64,000 bases of DNA, taken from Aphrocallistes beatrix (lineage: Eukaryota; Porifera; Hexactinellida; Sceptrulophora; Aphrocallistidae). Below are positions 10,000-21,464 of this stretch, piece after piece. Made by a program: the position numbers and the translations under genes. Positions within the stretch are counted from its first letter, which is position 1. Every line of letters begins with the position of its first letter. The notes under the pieces are model-generated. The model did no database searches. It was not told the origin of the DNA and saw only the letters and a list, made by a program, of their open reading frames with translations. The stretch lies in NCBI GenBank assembly GCA_963281255.1, contig OY725488.1, positions 9,521,524 to 9,585,523 on the forward strand. The letters are read 5' to 3'.

Positions 10000-11277
10000 A
10001 TGGCAACAGCAGATTCAGGATCTGGTCCTGTTAGTTCATTTGGAGTGAATAACAAACTCCAGAATAAAGTGAACTCGTTTAGAGAAGTGATTGAAAGGAA
10101 GAAGTTAGAAGTAAGAAGAGTGAGCAAAGAAATAAGAAGTCTCATCGAAAAGAAAGAAGAATCAATAATCCGAGAATTAGACAGCATTTGCGACGAAGTG
10201 AGTGCTAGAATGGAGAAGAAGAAAACTGAAATTCAGAAGGAAATCGAAGATATTGAGGCTTCCAAGTTAGAAATGGAACAAAAGCTTAAAAAATTGAACC
10301 CAACATCAAAGCCTAAAATCGATATTTCGGATTTTATCGATTCTGCGAAAAGAGAAATGGATATAGATATTCCTAATGTGAAGCTAACGTGGAGAATGGA
10401 TGAATTGAAAGATTGTATAAATAGAATGTGTCGTTGTGATCAACAGATTCTAGTTTATAATGAAGATACTCGGTATCAACTGAAATGGAGTAAATGCGAG
10501 GATGGAAGAGGAGACAATCAACTCTCTGGTCCATGGGGTATAGCGACTAATCCTATGAATGAGAATATTTATGTAGCTGACCAATCGAATCACAGAGTTC
10601 AGATTTTCTCTAAAGAAGGAGAATGGATCAGATCTGTGAAAGTTGACGAAATGAAAAATCCACAAAATATTCTATTTCACAACCAATCAATTTACGTACA
10701 ATGTAATAGTGCAATTCTGAAATTGAATGAATCCACTGGGAAGAAAGAAAAGTCTAAATCATAAGATTTTTATCTCGGAGGTATCTGTACAGATAATATT
10801 CATATTTATGTCGGTCAATGGAAGGGAATGAATCTAATAGTGTTAACTCTAGATTTGATTGAAGAAAAGAGAATTTCTTTCAAGACTGAATTCTGTAAAC
10901 AAGATACTAAAATCAGAGATATATCTCTATCTCAAGAATTGTTTTATATTTTGCTAATCAATACAGAATTTCCAATTCAAGCATTTTCTAGAGACGGCAT
11001 TCTGACAAGATGTGTTGTTAAGAAAGATAGCATTAACAGTGCTTCTTGTTTCTGTCTAGATCAGCAACACAACATCTTAGTAGCAGACAATGGAGACTCT
11101 AAAGTGAAGATATTTTCCAATGAAGGGAAGCTACTCACTCAGTTCGGTGAGAAAGGATCTGAGAAAGGACAGTTCTCTAGTCTCACTGGTATTTCTCTTT
11201 TCCAGCATGATTGTATCATTACAACAGATTGTGGAAAGAACCGAGACAAACTTCAACTTTTCTATCCTATTTGCTAA
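10000..11277 (+). pseudogene. Family A copy 3: full length with one stop codon
   Basis: The ATG at 10000 to the TAA at 11275-11277 is 426 codons, exactly the length of the intact copies. The only lesion is codon 255, TAA at 10762-10764, where intact copies read TAT (S-K-S-Y-D-F). The coiled coil, the I-N-R-M-C-R motif and all propeller blades are otherwise in frame. An AATAAA follows at 11279-11284. It is either a very young pseudogene, a readthrough candidate or an assembly error. The stop splits it into a 254-residue coil plus first blades and a C-terminal open part. Confidence 0.85.
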
Positions 11278-11386
11278 CAATAAACTTTTTCTTATATCAA
11301 ACTTTTTGTTTATTAGGTTCTTATAATATTTTTTCTCTGTAATAATCTCTCTTTTTGTTATTTAATTCCATTTTATTTTATCTCTT

Positions 11387-11420
11387 GAGCCTCGTGGCCT
11401 TCCTCTTCTAGTGCCTGCTA
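11387..11420 (+). repeat. Small duplicate of a piece of the LMF relic
   Basis: 'cgtggccttcctcttc' and 'agtgcctgct' here repeat positions about 12,264-12,297 of the downstream lipase maturation factor relic. An internal fragment was copied to its 5' side. Confidence 0.6.
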
Positions 11421-11531
11421 TTACCCAGTGCACTCATTGCATTGGGGGTAATCCTGTATCTTAGCACAGAGAGTAATGGCATTACCAAATACACTCATTC
11501 CTGTGCATAGCTCCCACCGACTAGCACAGAG

Positions 11532-12996
11532 TTGAGCAGAGTGGTGAACACGACACAGGCAGTGCTGTGGCTGGTGTCGGCTGCCTACCTCTCCGCCTTC
11601 CTCTCCCTCTTCTTCCAAGTCCCGGGCCTCTACGGATCCAGGGGAGTGCTGCCCGTGCACACGCAGCTCCCGCCCAACTCAGATCCCTTCCTGTCCAACT
11701 GGCTGTCCCGCCCCACGCTCCTCTGGCTCTCCTACGCGGCGGGACTGGACCCCTCCTCAGGAATGTTGATCCTAACTCTGGCGGGAACGGCGCTCAGCTT
11801 CCTCACTCTGATCGCGCGTAAGGTGCGTTCCCCGCCCTTTTAACTGGCGCTGTACTTGCTGTACCTGTCCCTGCACCAGGGGGGCGGGGTCTTCCTCTGG
11901 TTCCAGTGGGACGCCCTGCTCCTGGAGACGGGCTTCCTGGCGTTCTTCCTCGCGCCGCTCGAGCCTCTCCTCCTCCTGCCCCCCGCCCCCAGGCCCTGGG
12001 ACCGCCTGAAGCTGTGGGTGGTCCGCTGGTTGGCCTTCAGACTCGTCTTCTGCTCGGGCGCGGTGAAGCTGAGCGCCGGGTGTCCCACGTGGTGGGGGCT
12101 CACGGCCCTCCAGACTCACTTCGAATCGCAGTGCATCCCCTCACAGCTGGGATGGGCGCTGCATCAGCTGCCTGAGTGGGTGCTGAGGGTCTCCGTGGTG
12201 CTCACTTTCTTCACGGAGGTCGCGACCCCGCTCCTCTTCTTGGCGCCTTCCCGCCTCCTGAGACTCGTGGCCTTCCTCTTCCAGTGCCTGCTCGTGCTCG
12301 GGATAAACCTGTCCGGGAACTACAACTTCTTCGGGATCCTCACGCTCGCCGCTTCCTTCGCTCTCCTGGACGATGGCCTGCTCTCAGCTGGAGGGGGACT
12401 GGCACGAGTTCGAGTTCCGCTACAAACCGGGAAACGTCTCAAGAGCGCCGCCGTTCCTGGCCCCGCATCAGCCCCGGCTGGACTGGCAGATGTGGTTCGC
12501 GGCGCTCTCCACCTATCAGCGCGCGCCCTGGGTGGTCCAGCTGATCAACAGACTCCTGCACAACGAGTCTACCGTCCGCGCTCTCCTCAAGAACCCCCCC
12601 GCGCGTCCAGAGTTCGTCCGCGCCTCTCTCTTCCTCTACCACTTCAAGGGAGAGGGAGAGGACTGGTGGTGGAGGGAGAGGAAGGAGGAGTTCGTGCCTC
12701 CCTTCACACAGGACCCCAAGACCGTGGTGGAGTTCCTGAAGAACGCCGGAATGTGGAGTGAGACCGCTGCTGGGGACTCTGCTGCTGACAGGTTAATCTA
12801 CAAGTTCTATTGGTCAGTGCTGGACATGGTGTCTCCTCATGTGGCTATCTGGGCTGCATTCCTGCTGGCTCTCTCTGTTGTTACAGCTGGCTCTGCTACG
12901 GCTAGGTGTAGGAAATATGTCGGTACGCTTGTGCCATTTGCAACACTTTTAAGTGTGTCAGCTGTCTGCTACCTCCTAGCTCGATCTGCTGGCTGA
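11532..12996 (+). pseudogene. Lipase maturation factor (LMF1/2-like) intronless relic
   Basis: Lipase maturation factors are ER membrane proteins needed to fold dimeric lipases. The first part (11,532-12,370) gives hydrophobic segments with family hallmarks: G-S-R-G-V-L-P, F-Q-W-D-A-L-L-L-E-T-G-F, F-C-S-G-A-V-K-L, T-W-W-G-L-T-A-L and N-L-S-G-N-Y-N-F-F. The C-terminal domain (12,373-12,996) gives Y-K-P-G-N-V-S, P-H-Q-P-R-L-D-W-Q-M-W-F-A-A-L and a hydrophobic tail. Lesions: no ATG at the start (the open frame begins TTG), TAA at 11841-11843, and a join near 12,370 that changes frame and drops the luminal region normally between these parts. No introns are visible, although animal LMF genes usually have many. 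GC content is far above the surroundings. It may be a retrocopy or import from a GC-rich isochore. Confidence 0.85.
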
Positions 12997-13490
12997 GAAT
13001 AGAACTTGTTTAGCTTAGTTAGCCAATCAATTCTGTTTTTTAAATATATGCAACTTTGATATTTTCAGTTTTACGCGTCAGTTTACGATTCTATTAAATT
13101 AGAATACATGTTTCTAAAAATAGATCTAATCATTTGTTTTTCTAGTGCAATATTTACTACAAAACAAAATGAATCAAGGAAAATCTCTTTCCTCTTCATT
13201 AGATATATTTATACATATTTGAGCCGAGAATTCTAATCTAACTGACCTCCATTTCCAATACATATATTCGAGAACAATTATTTATTTGAATACGAGAATA
13301 CACATCTTGAAATCGGATAGAAAACTGATGACTTTGGTTATAGATTCAAACGATGTAGAGTAGTACAGCCGTAGATTGCAAAGTATAGCAACGTCAGTGA
13401 ATTACAGAAGAACAACTTTGTAACGACTTATGTGTATATTTAATCTACTCATTAAATTAATGTTTGATTCCATCCCCGATTAATTATATT
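12997..13490. other. AT-rich intergenic stretch
   Basis: I see no gene, RNA or clear repeat here. Confidence 0.5.
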
Positions 13491-14495
13491 TTAAGAAAGC
13501 GGGTCAGTTTAGTAGAATTTAATTGTTCTCAACAAGAAAGGTACAGTTGAGTTAGATCAAGAATACAGCAATAAGCTTCTAACTACTCTAGAATGAGCTG
13601 AACTAGTGACAAGGTGTTAGTGAGTTAGTTAGTTGGGTGGAGCTGTCATCTAACCTCCTCCGATAGGTAAATCGAAAGGGTTAACCGGAAGATCGATACG
13701 TCCGATCGGTAGATCGATAGGGGTGAGCACATCGAGGTGTGTGGAGAGAACTTCCTTCCGAGAAGAGTTCTTGTTGGAAGAGCTGAGCTGTTTGCCAATC
13801 ATCTTACTGCTGAGTTAGTAGTTGAGAAGAGAGAGTAAAGTTGAGTAGAGTGGAGAGATGATTGGAGTGTATTCTTGATCGAACTGATCTCACTCCGAAT
13901 CCGTTCTTATTTATACTCGTGTGCGTTGCTAAGTGGCTGATTGAGGTATGTCGAGTGACAGGCTGAATCCAATACTACATTGTAGAATGCCTGTCCACTT
14001 GAATTCAATGCATTCGATTCAGTCTGCCACTCGACATACTTCAATCAGCAACTTAGCAACGCACACGAGTATAAATAAGAACGGATTCGGAGTGAGATCA
14101 GTTCGATCAAGAATACACTCCAATCATCTCTCCACTCTACACAACCTTACTCTCTCTTCTCAACCACTAACTCAGCAGTAAGATGATTGGCAAACAGCTC
14201 ATCTCTTCCAACAAGAATTCTTCTCGGAAGGAAGTTCTCTCCACACACCTCGATGTGCTCACCCCTATCGATCTACCGATCGGACGTATCGATCTTCCGG
14301 TTAACCCTTTCGATTTACCTATCGGAGGAGGTTAGATGACAGCTCCACCCAACTAACTAACTCACTAACACCTTGTCACTAGTTCAGCTCATTCTAGAGT
14401 AGTTAGAAGCTTATTGCTGTATTCTTGATCTAACTCAACTGTACCTTTCTTGTTGAGAACAAATTAAATTCTACTAAACTGACCCGTTTTCTCAA
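13491..14495. mobile_element. 1-kb near-perfect palindrome (long-TIR foldback element)
   Basis: Arms of about 485 bp (13,491-13,976 and about 14,010-14,495) are reverse complements with only scattered mismatches, separated by about 35 bp. The outer ends read 'ttaagaaagcgggtcag' and, on the other strand, 'ttgagaaaacgggtcag'. No transposase frame and no convincing target duplication are seen. Transcribed, it would form a long double-stranded RNA hairpin. It is probably a non-autonomous long-TIR transposon, class unknown. Confidence 0.85.
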
Positions 14496-14539
14496 ATTGG
14501 GAATTTATGGTAACTATGGTAACTTGGTAACTTAGGGAA

Positions 14540-14609
14540 CTAGCTTGCCATCTTGCTACGACGCAGTGTCCGCAAGCCGCGATTCGCAAGCAAGCGAAGC
14601 GCGCGCTTG
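14540..14609 (+). mobile_element. 3' terminus of a Helitron-like element
   Basis: It contains 'cagtgtccgcaagccgcg' and 'caagcaagcgaagcgcgcg', ending CTTG before a T, as in the full elements described at 46411 and 53865. Only the GC-rich terminal part is present. Confidence 0.6.
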
Positions 14610-14901
14610 TTACTTAGAATTGAGTTAAGGTATATTTTAAGAATTCTAGTTAGATTTTCCAGATTTCACACAACCGTGACCTACGTTATAATAATAAGAC
14701 CAGTTCACTCTTAAGGAAAATGTGAGCATGGATGTCATCGAAGCATTTGAAGAGTAAAAAAATATTTTAGAAACTGTAGTCCTATGTAAGATTGTAATAT
14801 TTCACTGGGATGTTATTATACAATGAGTTGAACTGCTTAATTCTCTGTAAAGCAAACTTAATCTTTTTATCTGTTCATAATTGGAATACTTACAAAGAAA
14901 T

Positions 14902-16178
14902 ATGGCAACAGCAGATCCAGGATCTGATCCTGTTAGTTTATTCGGAGTGAGAAACAAACTCCAGAGTAAAATGAACTCGTTTAGAGAAGTGATTGAAAGG
15001 AAGAAGTTGGAAGTAAGAAGAGTCAGCAAAGAAATGAGAAGTCTTATCGAAAAGAAAGAAGAAGAAATAATCCGAGAATTGGATGCTATTTGGGAAGAAG
15101 TGAATGCTAGAATGGAGAAGAAGAAAGCTGAAACTCAGAAAAAAATCAAAAAAATGGAAGAGGAAAGGAATGGAAAATATTTTTCGCGAACTAAATCCTA
15201 CTTCTATCACATTTTCTCAATTTTCTGATACCATTGATTCTGTAAAAAGGGAAATGGATATTGATATTCCTAATGTGAAGTTGACGTGGAGAATGGATGA
15301 ATTGAAAGATTGTATAAATAGAATGTGTCGTTGTGATCAACAGATTCTAGTTTATAGCGAAGATACTCGGTATCAACTGAAATGGAGTAAATGCGAGGAA
15401 GGAAGAGGAAACAATCAACTCAAGAATCCATGGAGTATAGCGACTAATCCTATGAATGAGAATTTTTATGTAACTGACCAATCGAATCATAGAATTCAGA
15501 TTTTCTCTAGAGAAGGAGAATGGATCAGATCTGTGAAAAATAGCGAAATTAAATATGCACAGAATATTTTATTTCACAACCAATCAATTTACGTACAATG
15601 TTATATAAAAATTCTAAAATTGAATCAATTCACTGGGAAGAAAGAAAGGTCTAAATCTTATGATTTTAGTCTCTGAGGTATCTGTACAGATAATATTAAT
15701 ATTTATGTCGGCCAACTGACTGGAATGAATCTAATAGTGTTAACTCTAGATTTGATTGAAGAAAAGAGAATATCTCTTAAGAGTGAATTCTGTAAAGAAG
15801 ATACTGAAATCAGAGATATATCTCTATCTCAAGAATTGTTCTACATTTTGCTGTTCAAAAATGAATTTCCAATTCAAGCATTTTCTAGAGAAGGCATTTT
15901 GACAAGATGTGTTGTTAAGAAAGATAGCATTAACTGTGTTTTTTGTTTCTGTCTAGATCAGCTACGCCTACACAACATCTTAGTAGCAGACTGGAGACTC
16001 TAAAGTGAAGATATTTTCCAATGAAGGAGAGCTACTCGCTCAGTTCGGTGAGAAAAGATCTGAGAAAGGACAGTTCTCTCGTCTTATTGGTATTTCTCTT
16101 TTTCAGCATGATTGTATCATTCCTACAGATAATGTAAAGAGCAGAGACATACTTCAACTTTTCTATCCTATTTATTGA
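14902..16178 (+). pseudogene. Family A copy 4, broken
   Basis: The ATG at 14902 follows the conserved leader and gives MATADPGSDPVSLFGV. The coiled coil runs until a length change near 15,165 shifts the frame (the new frame holds the rest of the coil and first blades). A GGA-to-TGA change makes a stop at 15674-15676. A further two-base loss near 15,991, beside a six-base insertion in the blade ('cagctacgcctacac'), leads to TAA at 16001-16003. The final strand still ends at the family position, TGA 16176-16178. It has the most lesions of the full-length copies. Confidence 0.9.
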
Positions 16179-16435
16179 ATAATGAAGTTTTTTTCATATA
16201 TTGAAAAGTACTGGGCATGCGCCTATCTATCTGGACCAAATCCATGTGCCTACCTATCTTATATTAAATACTTTCATCCGCATGCGGAAACAAATCCTGG
16301 CTAAATTGAATTCTTTCTCTGTGTGTAGTATTCTACGATGTTCATGACTTTGATCTCTTCTCGCACCAAGGAGATAGCTGTAAATTTAGAAATTGTTTTT
16401 TGTTCATTTGCTATTTATTATTGTACAAGCGCGCT
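16179..16435. other. 3' flank of family A copy 4
   Basis: AT-rich with no supported gene. Ends where the Helitron-like element starts. Confidence 0.4.
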
Positions 16436-16975
16436 TCGCTTGCTTGCGCTGCGCGGCTTGCGGACACAAAGTGTCCGCAATAATTTATCATATCGATCTG
16501 AAAATATAAAAATATATATTCGAAATCTACACCCCTAAAAACCCCTTGTCAACCGTTAGAAGCTAGTCTCTAGTATAATTTTCAAAATTCGTCAAATCGT
16601 GTGAAAATATGTATATAAAGGTGTGAAAATATACAAATAACCTTTTTACTGCCATGCACTATCATATGTAATTGAGACATTTATATAAGTTATTGCTTTG
16701 AAGTATTAATAACAATGACAGCCTACAATAGTGTCTTATAATGATTTCTATTGTGAGAGTGAAGCCGCACATAGTATTGTATAGAAAAGGTGTGAAAAAT
16801 TGTTTTCCATTTTTTTTGCAGAGGTGTTAAAATTTCGCTTAGCTTTTCGAACTTAATCCTAGATTCATCATTTGACACCTACATGCCAATTTTCGTATCT
16901 CTACGACTTGCCAATTCTTCAATCAATTTGGACAAACAAACAAACAAAAAAATCCTAGCATTTTAATATATAAGA
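16436..16975 (-). mobile_element. Helitron-like non-autonomous element, about 540 bp
   Basis: Read on the minus strand it starts TCTTATATATTAAAA, passes through 'ttgtttgtttgtcc' and 'gaagaattggcaagtcg', and ends with the GC-rich block and CTTG. Both terminal signatures match the element at 46411-47172, whose ends are fixed by an uninterrupted site. No Rep/helicase frame. Confidence 0.75.
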
Positions 16976-17551
16976 TAGTAACGAAAACCTAGCGTCGGGA
17001 AGGGAATATGCCTGGGATATCCTATGTTATAATCGTAGCTTCACATTTAATCGAAAGTCTATTTCTAATTGGGAAATCCAGATTCCATTCCTTACTGGGG
17101 TCTTAGTAAAGTTATGTGCCAATTAAGAATATTCTTACTTAATGCAAAATAATGGAATAATCTTACATTCTTAAAAAATCCTACTTAGTGCACCAAAGTA
17201 GGAATTACACATTTTTATTTACAATGTATTTGGGGTTTACTAGCAATTTCGGGGTTGCATATGGAGAGTATGAGAACAAATGTATTTTGTTCTTAGATTA
17301 ATCAAGAAATTTATCATTTAATTATCATAATGCGCCTATTTTTGACAGAATTTGCAATCAAAACAGAGATACTTTATAACTGACCTCAAATTAGTTAGTC
17401 CACATTGAAACTCTTCTCAGCTTTGATCTTTTAAGTTGGCTAATTATTTGTTCATATCCCAATTTTGTAGCGCCAGCTAAGAATATTATTACTCAGCGAA
17501 GAACAGTAACACAATCTACATTGTAATATATTTACTATATTGTAGGAATTA
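16976..17551. other. AT-rich spacer between two Helitron-like elements
   Basis: No gene or recognisable repeat. Confidence 0.4.
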
Positions 17552-18452
17552 TCTTATATATTAAAACGGTAGGATTTTTTTTTGTTCGTATGTTTGTCCG
17601 AATTGATTGAAAAATTGGCAAGTCGTGGAGATATGAAAATGGGCATGTAGGTGTCAAATGATATGACTACGATTAAGTTCTAAGATCTAAGCGAAATTTT
17701 CACATCTCTGCAAAAAAAATGGAAAACGATTTTTCGCACCTTTTCTATACAAAATAAATGACTACACTATCACAATAGAAATCATTGTACAAGTACGACA
17801 CTACAATAAATAGATCGTCATTGTTATTAATACTTCAAAGCCAATACTTATGTTTGATATCTTAAATGTATCATAGTGTATGGCTATAAAAAATATTATC
17901 TGCTTATTTTCACACCATTTGATGAATTTTGAAAATAATGCAAGAGACTAGCTTCCAACGGGTGACTTGGGGTTTTCAGGGGTGTAGATTTCTAATATCA
18001 TATTTTCAGATCTATATGATAAATTATTTGTTTACTTTTGTTTACAATAGATACATAAAGTAAACAAATCTCAAAAATATGCCAGAAACTTGCTTTAAAC
18101 GGTTGACATGGGGTTTTCAGGGCTGTAGATTTCGAATATCATATTTTCGAGTAAATTTGATCATCAACTTTTTTACTTTTGTTTACAAAAGTTACATAAA
18201 GTAAACAAATTACAAAAATGGGCTAGAGTCTAGCTTCCAACGGTTGACATGGGGTTTTTAGTGCTGTAGATTTTGAATATTATATTTTCGGATCCATATG
18301 AGAAATTATTCGTCGACCTTTGTTTACAATATTTATTTAAATGAAAATAATCCAAAATATGTTTGATTGAGTGACTCCAGGGGCCCGCAGGGTGACTCTG
18401 CGGACAAGCAGTGTCCGCAAGCCGCGCAGCGCAAGCAAGCGAAGCGTGTTTG
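17552..18452 (+). mobile_element. Helitron-like element with internal triplication, about 901 bp
   Basis: It starts TCTTATATATTAAAAC after an A and ends GTGTTTG before a T. About 17,940-18,350 contains three successive copies of a 140-bp unit ('tagcttccaacgg', 'gacatggggtttt', 'gtagatttcgaatat', 'tttgtttaca'). The same unit occurs once in the elements at 55641 and about 47,700. Non-autonomous. Confidence 0.75.
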
Positions 18453-18710
18453 TACGCATAATATCTGCAATTCTCTGTGTTCTATCGTTTTGAAATGAAA
18501 CTCGTCAGTTAAAATGCGTCTTTTTATTGCACAGTCCCGGCAAAAAGTCTGGATTATTGATGTAATAACAAATTTTGTTGCAAATATTTTTATAAATTTA
18601 ATCCAATGAAAATCTAGACTCTAGAGTCTACTCTTTCTAATACACGTAAAATATGAAATATTTAATCAAAATGTATGATATATTTATTTCGGGGTAAATT
18701 AAAAAAAATA
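18453..18710. other. AT-rich spacer
   Basis: No gene. It precedes the start of the segmental duplication at about 18,711. Confidence 0.4.
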
Positions 18711-19262
18711 CTAAATATTCCAGACTTTTTGCCGGTACTAGTATATGTATGTATGTATGTATGTATGTTCGCAAAACTTCAATAAAGGCCATTCAAACAG
18801 CTGAAATTTCACATATTATGAAGTCAATGGCATTTATTTGTTCAAATAGAAAATGAATTTATAGCAGATACAAATTCATTTTCTACACAATTATTAAACT
18901 CACTATACAGGTTTTTAACTGAATAATTCTCCATCAAGGTTGCATATTCCAATATTCAATACCGTATACCACAGTCACATGAGCACACACTATATAAGAT
19001 GGCATTAGTGGTATTATGTGGTACAATTAAACATATTTATGCGATTTGGTTGAAAGAAGATTACATGTAGAAGTGAATAGAGAATACGAATTTGAAGCTA
19101 AATTAAGCACGTATATTGTACCAATGAAGCTATAAAAGATCTGCATTGAAAATATTTGTGTTACGAATAATTTTAGTTGGACCTTGAATTGCTTAATTCT
19201 CTGTAGAGCAGCCTTAATCTATTTGATCTGTTCATAATTGGAATAGTTACAAGCAGATAATA
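18711..19262. repeat. 5' flank duplication (partner 1-558)
   Basis: It matches 1-558 with scattered substitutions and one to several base indels. It includes the conserved family A leader at about 19,193-19,255. Confidence 0.85.
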
Positions 19263-20540
19263 ATGGCAACAGCAGATCCAGGATCTGGTCCTGTTAGTTT
19301 ATTCGGAGTGAGTAACAAACTCCAATATAAAATGAACTCGTTTAGGGAAGTGATTGAAAGGAAGAAGTCTGAAATTAGAAAAGTGAGCAAAGAAATGAGA
19401 AGTCTTATCGAAAAGAAAGAAGAATCAATAATCCGAGAATTAGACACAATCTGGGAAGAAGTGAATGCTAGAACGGAGGAAAAGCAAAGTGAAATTCAGA
19501 AAAAGCTCAAAACAATTGAAAAGCACAGGAAAGAAATGGAAAATATTTTTCGTGAATTGAAGCCCACTACAACTCCATTTTCTCAAATTTCTGATGCCAC
19601 TGATTCAGTAAAAAGAGAAATGGATATTGATATTCCTAATGTGAAGTTAACGTGGAGAGTGAATGAATTGAAAGATTGTATAAATAGAATGTGTCGTTGT
19701 GATCAACAGATTCTAGTTTATAATGAAGATACTCGGTATCAACTGAAATGGAGTAAATGCGAGGAAGGAAGTGGAGACAATCAACTCTATCATCCATGGG
19801 GTGTAGCGACTAATCCTATGAATGAGAATATTTATGTAATTGACCAATCGAATCGTAGAATTCAGATTTTCTCTAGAGAAGGAGAATGGATCAGATCTGT
19901 GAAAGATGACAAAATGGAATATCCAGAAAATATTCTATTTCACCACCAATCAATTTACGTACAATGTAATAGAGCAATTCTGAAATTGAAACAATTCACG
20001 GAGAAGAAAGAAAAGTCTAAATCTTATGATTTTCCTCTCAAAGGTATCTGTACAGATAATATTCAGATTTATGTCGGTCAATGGATTGGAATGAATCTAA
20101 TAGTGTTTACTCTAGATTTGATTGAGGAAAACAGAATATCTCTCAGAACTGAATTCTGTAAACAAGATGCTCAAATCAGAGATATATCTCTATCTCAGGG
20201 ATTGTTTTACATTTTGCTATCCAATACAGAATTTCCAATTCAAGCATTTTCTAGAGAAGGCATTCTGACAAGATGTGTTGTTAAGAAAGATAGCATTAAC
20301 AGTGCTTTTTGTTTCTGTCTAGATCAGCAACACAACATCTTAGTAGCAGACTTTGGAGACTCTAAAGTGAAGATATTTTCCAATAAAGGGAAGCTACTCA
20401 CTCAGTTCGGTGAGGAAGGATCTGAGAAAGGACAGTTCTCTAGTCTTATTGGTATTTCTCTTTTTCAGCATGATTGTATCATTACAACAGATTATGAAAA
20501 GAGCAGAGCCAAACTTCAACTTTTCTATCCTATTTTTTGA
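19263..20540 (+). CDS. Family A coiled-coil/NHL-repeat protein, intact (425 aa)
   Basis: An uninterrupted exon with the family layout: opening MATADPGSGPVSLFGV, coiled coil to about residue 100, the D-I-D-I-P-N-V and I-N-R-M-C-R motifs, then an NHL-type propeller to the end. The coil differs from the copy at 5349 after about residue 75 (E-K-H-R-K-E-M-E-N-I-F-R-E-L-K-P). In that segment it matches the broken copy at 559, its duplication partner. An AATAAA lies at 20543-20548, directly after the stop. As for the 5349 copy, a cytosolic scaffold or binding role is inference from NHL and coiled coil only. Confidence 0.85.
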   Translation: MATADPGSGPVSLFGVSNKLQYKMNSFREVIERKKSEIRKVSKEMRSLIEKKEESIIRELDTIWEEVNARTEEKQSEIQKKLKTIEKHRKEMENIFRELKPTTTPFSQISDATDSVKREMDIDIPNVKLTWRVNELKDCINRMCRCDQQILVYNEDTRYQLKWSKCEEGSGDNQLYHPWGVATNPMNENIYVIDQSNRRIQIFSREGEWIRSVKDDKMEYPENILFHHQSIYVQCNRAILKLKQFTEKKEKSKSYDFPLKGICTDNIQIYVGQWIGMNLIVFTLDLIEENRISLRTEFCKQDAQIRDISLSQGLFYILLSNTEFPIQAFSREGILTRCVVKKDSINSAFCFCLDQQHNILVADFGDSKVKIFSNKGKLLTQFGEEGSEKGQFSSLIGISLFQHDCIITTDYEKSRAKLQLFYPIF

Positions 20541-21464
20541 ACAATAAACTTTTTCTTATATCATTCGTTTTGTTAATTCGTTCTTATAATATTTTTTCTT
20601 ATTTTCATATTTCTTGTTAATTTTTTTATATTATTTCTCTCTGTTATAATCTCTCTTTTTCTTATTTAAATCCAATTTTAGTACTAATTTTCTCTATCGA
20701 CGCCATTGCTAACTTCTCTCCATTGAAACATGAAATTATTCGTCTTAAAATATTCTGTACACATTTAATTGAGTGAGTATAATCACGTTCACAGGTTTTC
20801 TATCTATTATCATGTACTTGGATACTCATCGCCAGGTCCTACCGAATTTGCGAAATCTATGGGCAATTTTGAGTTCTACTCTTAAAATAGTAATTTTCAT
20901 GGTCCCTCTGCTAATCCAGGATTGGCCAATCCCACTCAGCCCCCCAGGTTCGGCGCCTATCGTCATAAAAGAAGCGTAGCTAAGTTGTCTTTCATACGGA
21001 CAAGGCTTCAACTCAATAATTCATGCCGCCCCTAAAATTCAATTGGCTATATCTCTGCTATAACATTGGTATATGACTGTGGAATGTTATCTTAAAGTTC
21101 TCCGGCCATCCCACAGACTATAGCTTCCCCAGAGTTCTGTTACAAATAACCCGCTTAATTCCAGCACATTTCTAGGATGTTATCAGTGCCTCTGGCTTTA
21201 GATACGATTTTTGTGTATAGTTATTTTTGAGAATATTAAATTGTATTTGTATTAGACTGCCAGATGGAAATGTGTTCTTAACCGCAGTAATTAATAAATA
21301 TTGAATGTTGTTCTTATCTTATTATTAGAAATTCAAAAATAAACTGTACATAAATAATGAGAATACTGGAACCAGGCACGGTACATCTCGAAAAGCAGCA
21401 CAGCTGGATTATTATTCAAGTTTGATTTATCTAGTCCGCACCAGGTATTCAAATGTCTGACTGC
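20541..21464. other. 3' flank of family A copy 5 and intergenic
   Basis: About 20,680-20,980 matches 1,905-2,105 plus 4,015-4,095, without the transposon found there. Nothing gene-like follows. Confidence 0.6.

Noticed and set aside
11532..11534. TTG as a real start codon for the LMF relic or the 18-base longer family B starts
   Set aside because: Nuclear genes start at ATG; family B has a conserved ATG six codons downstream, and the LMF relic simply lacks its start.
11818..11879. Possible small intron (gtaagg...accagg) removing the stop in the LMF relic
   Set aside because: It would delete the conserved Y-L-S-L-H-Q segment before G-G, so a nonsense mutation is simpler.
11772..12119. Minus-strand 115-codon frame rich in E, R and Q across the LMF relic
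   Set aside because: An antisense shadow of GC-rich hydrophobic codons; the sense strand carries the recognisable protein.
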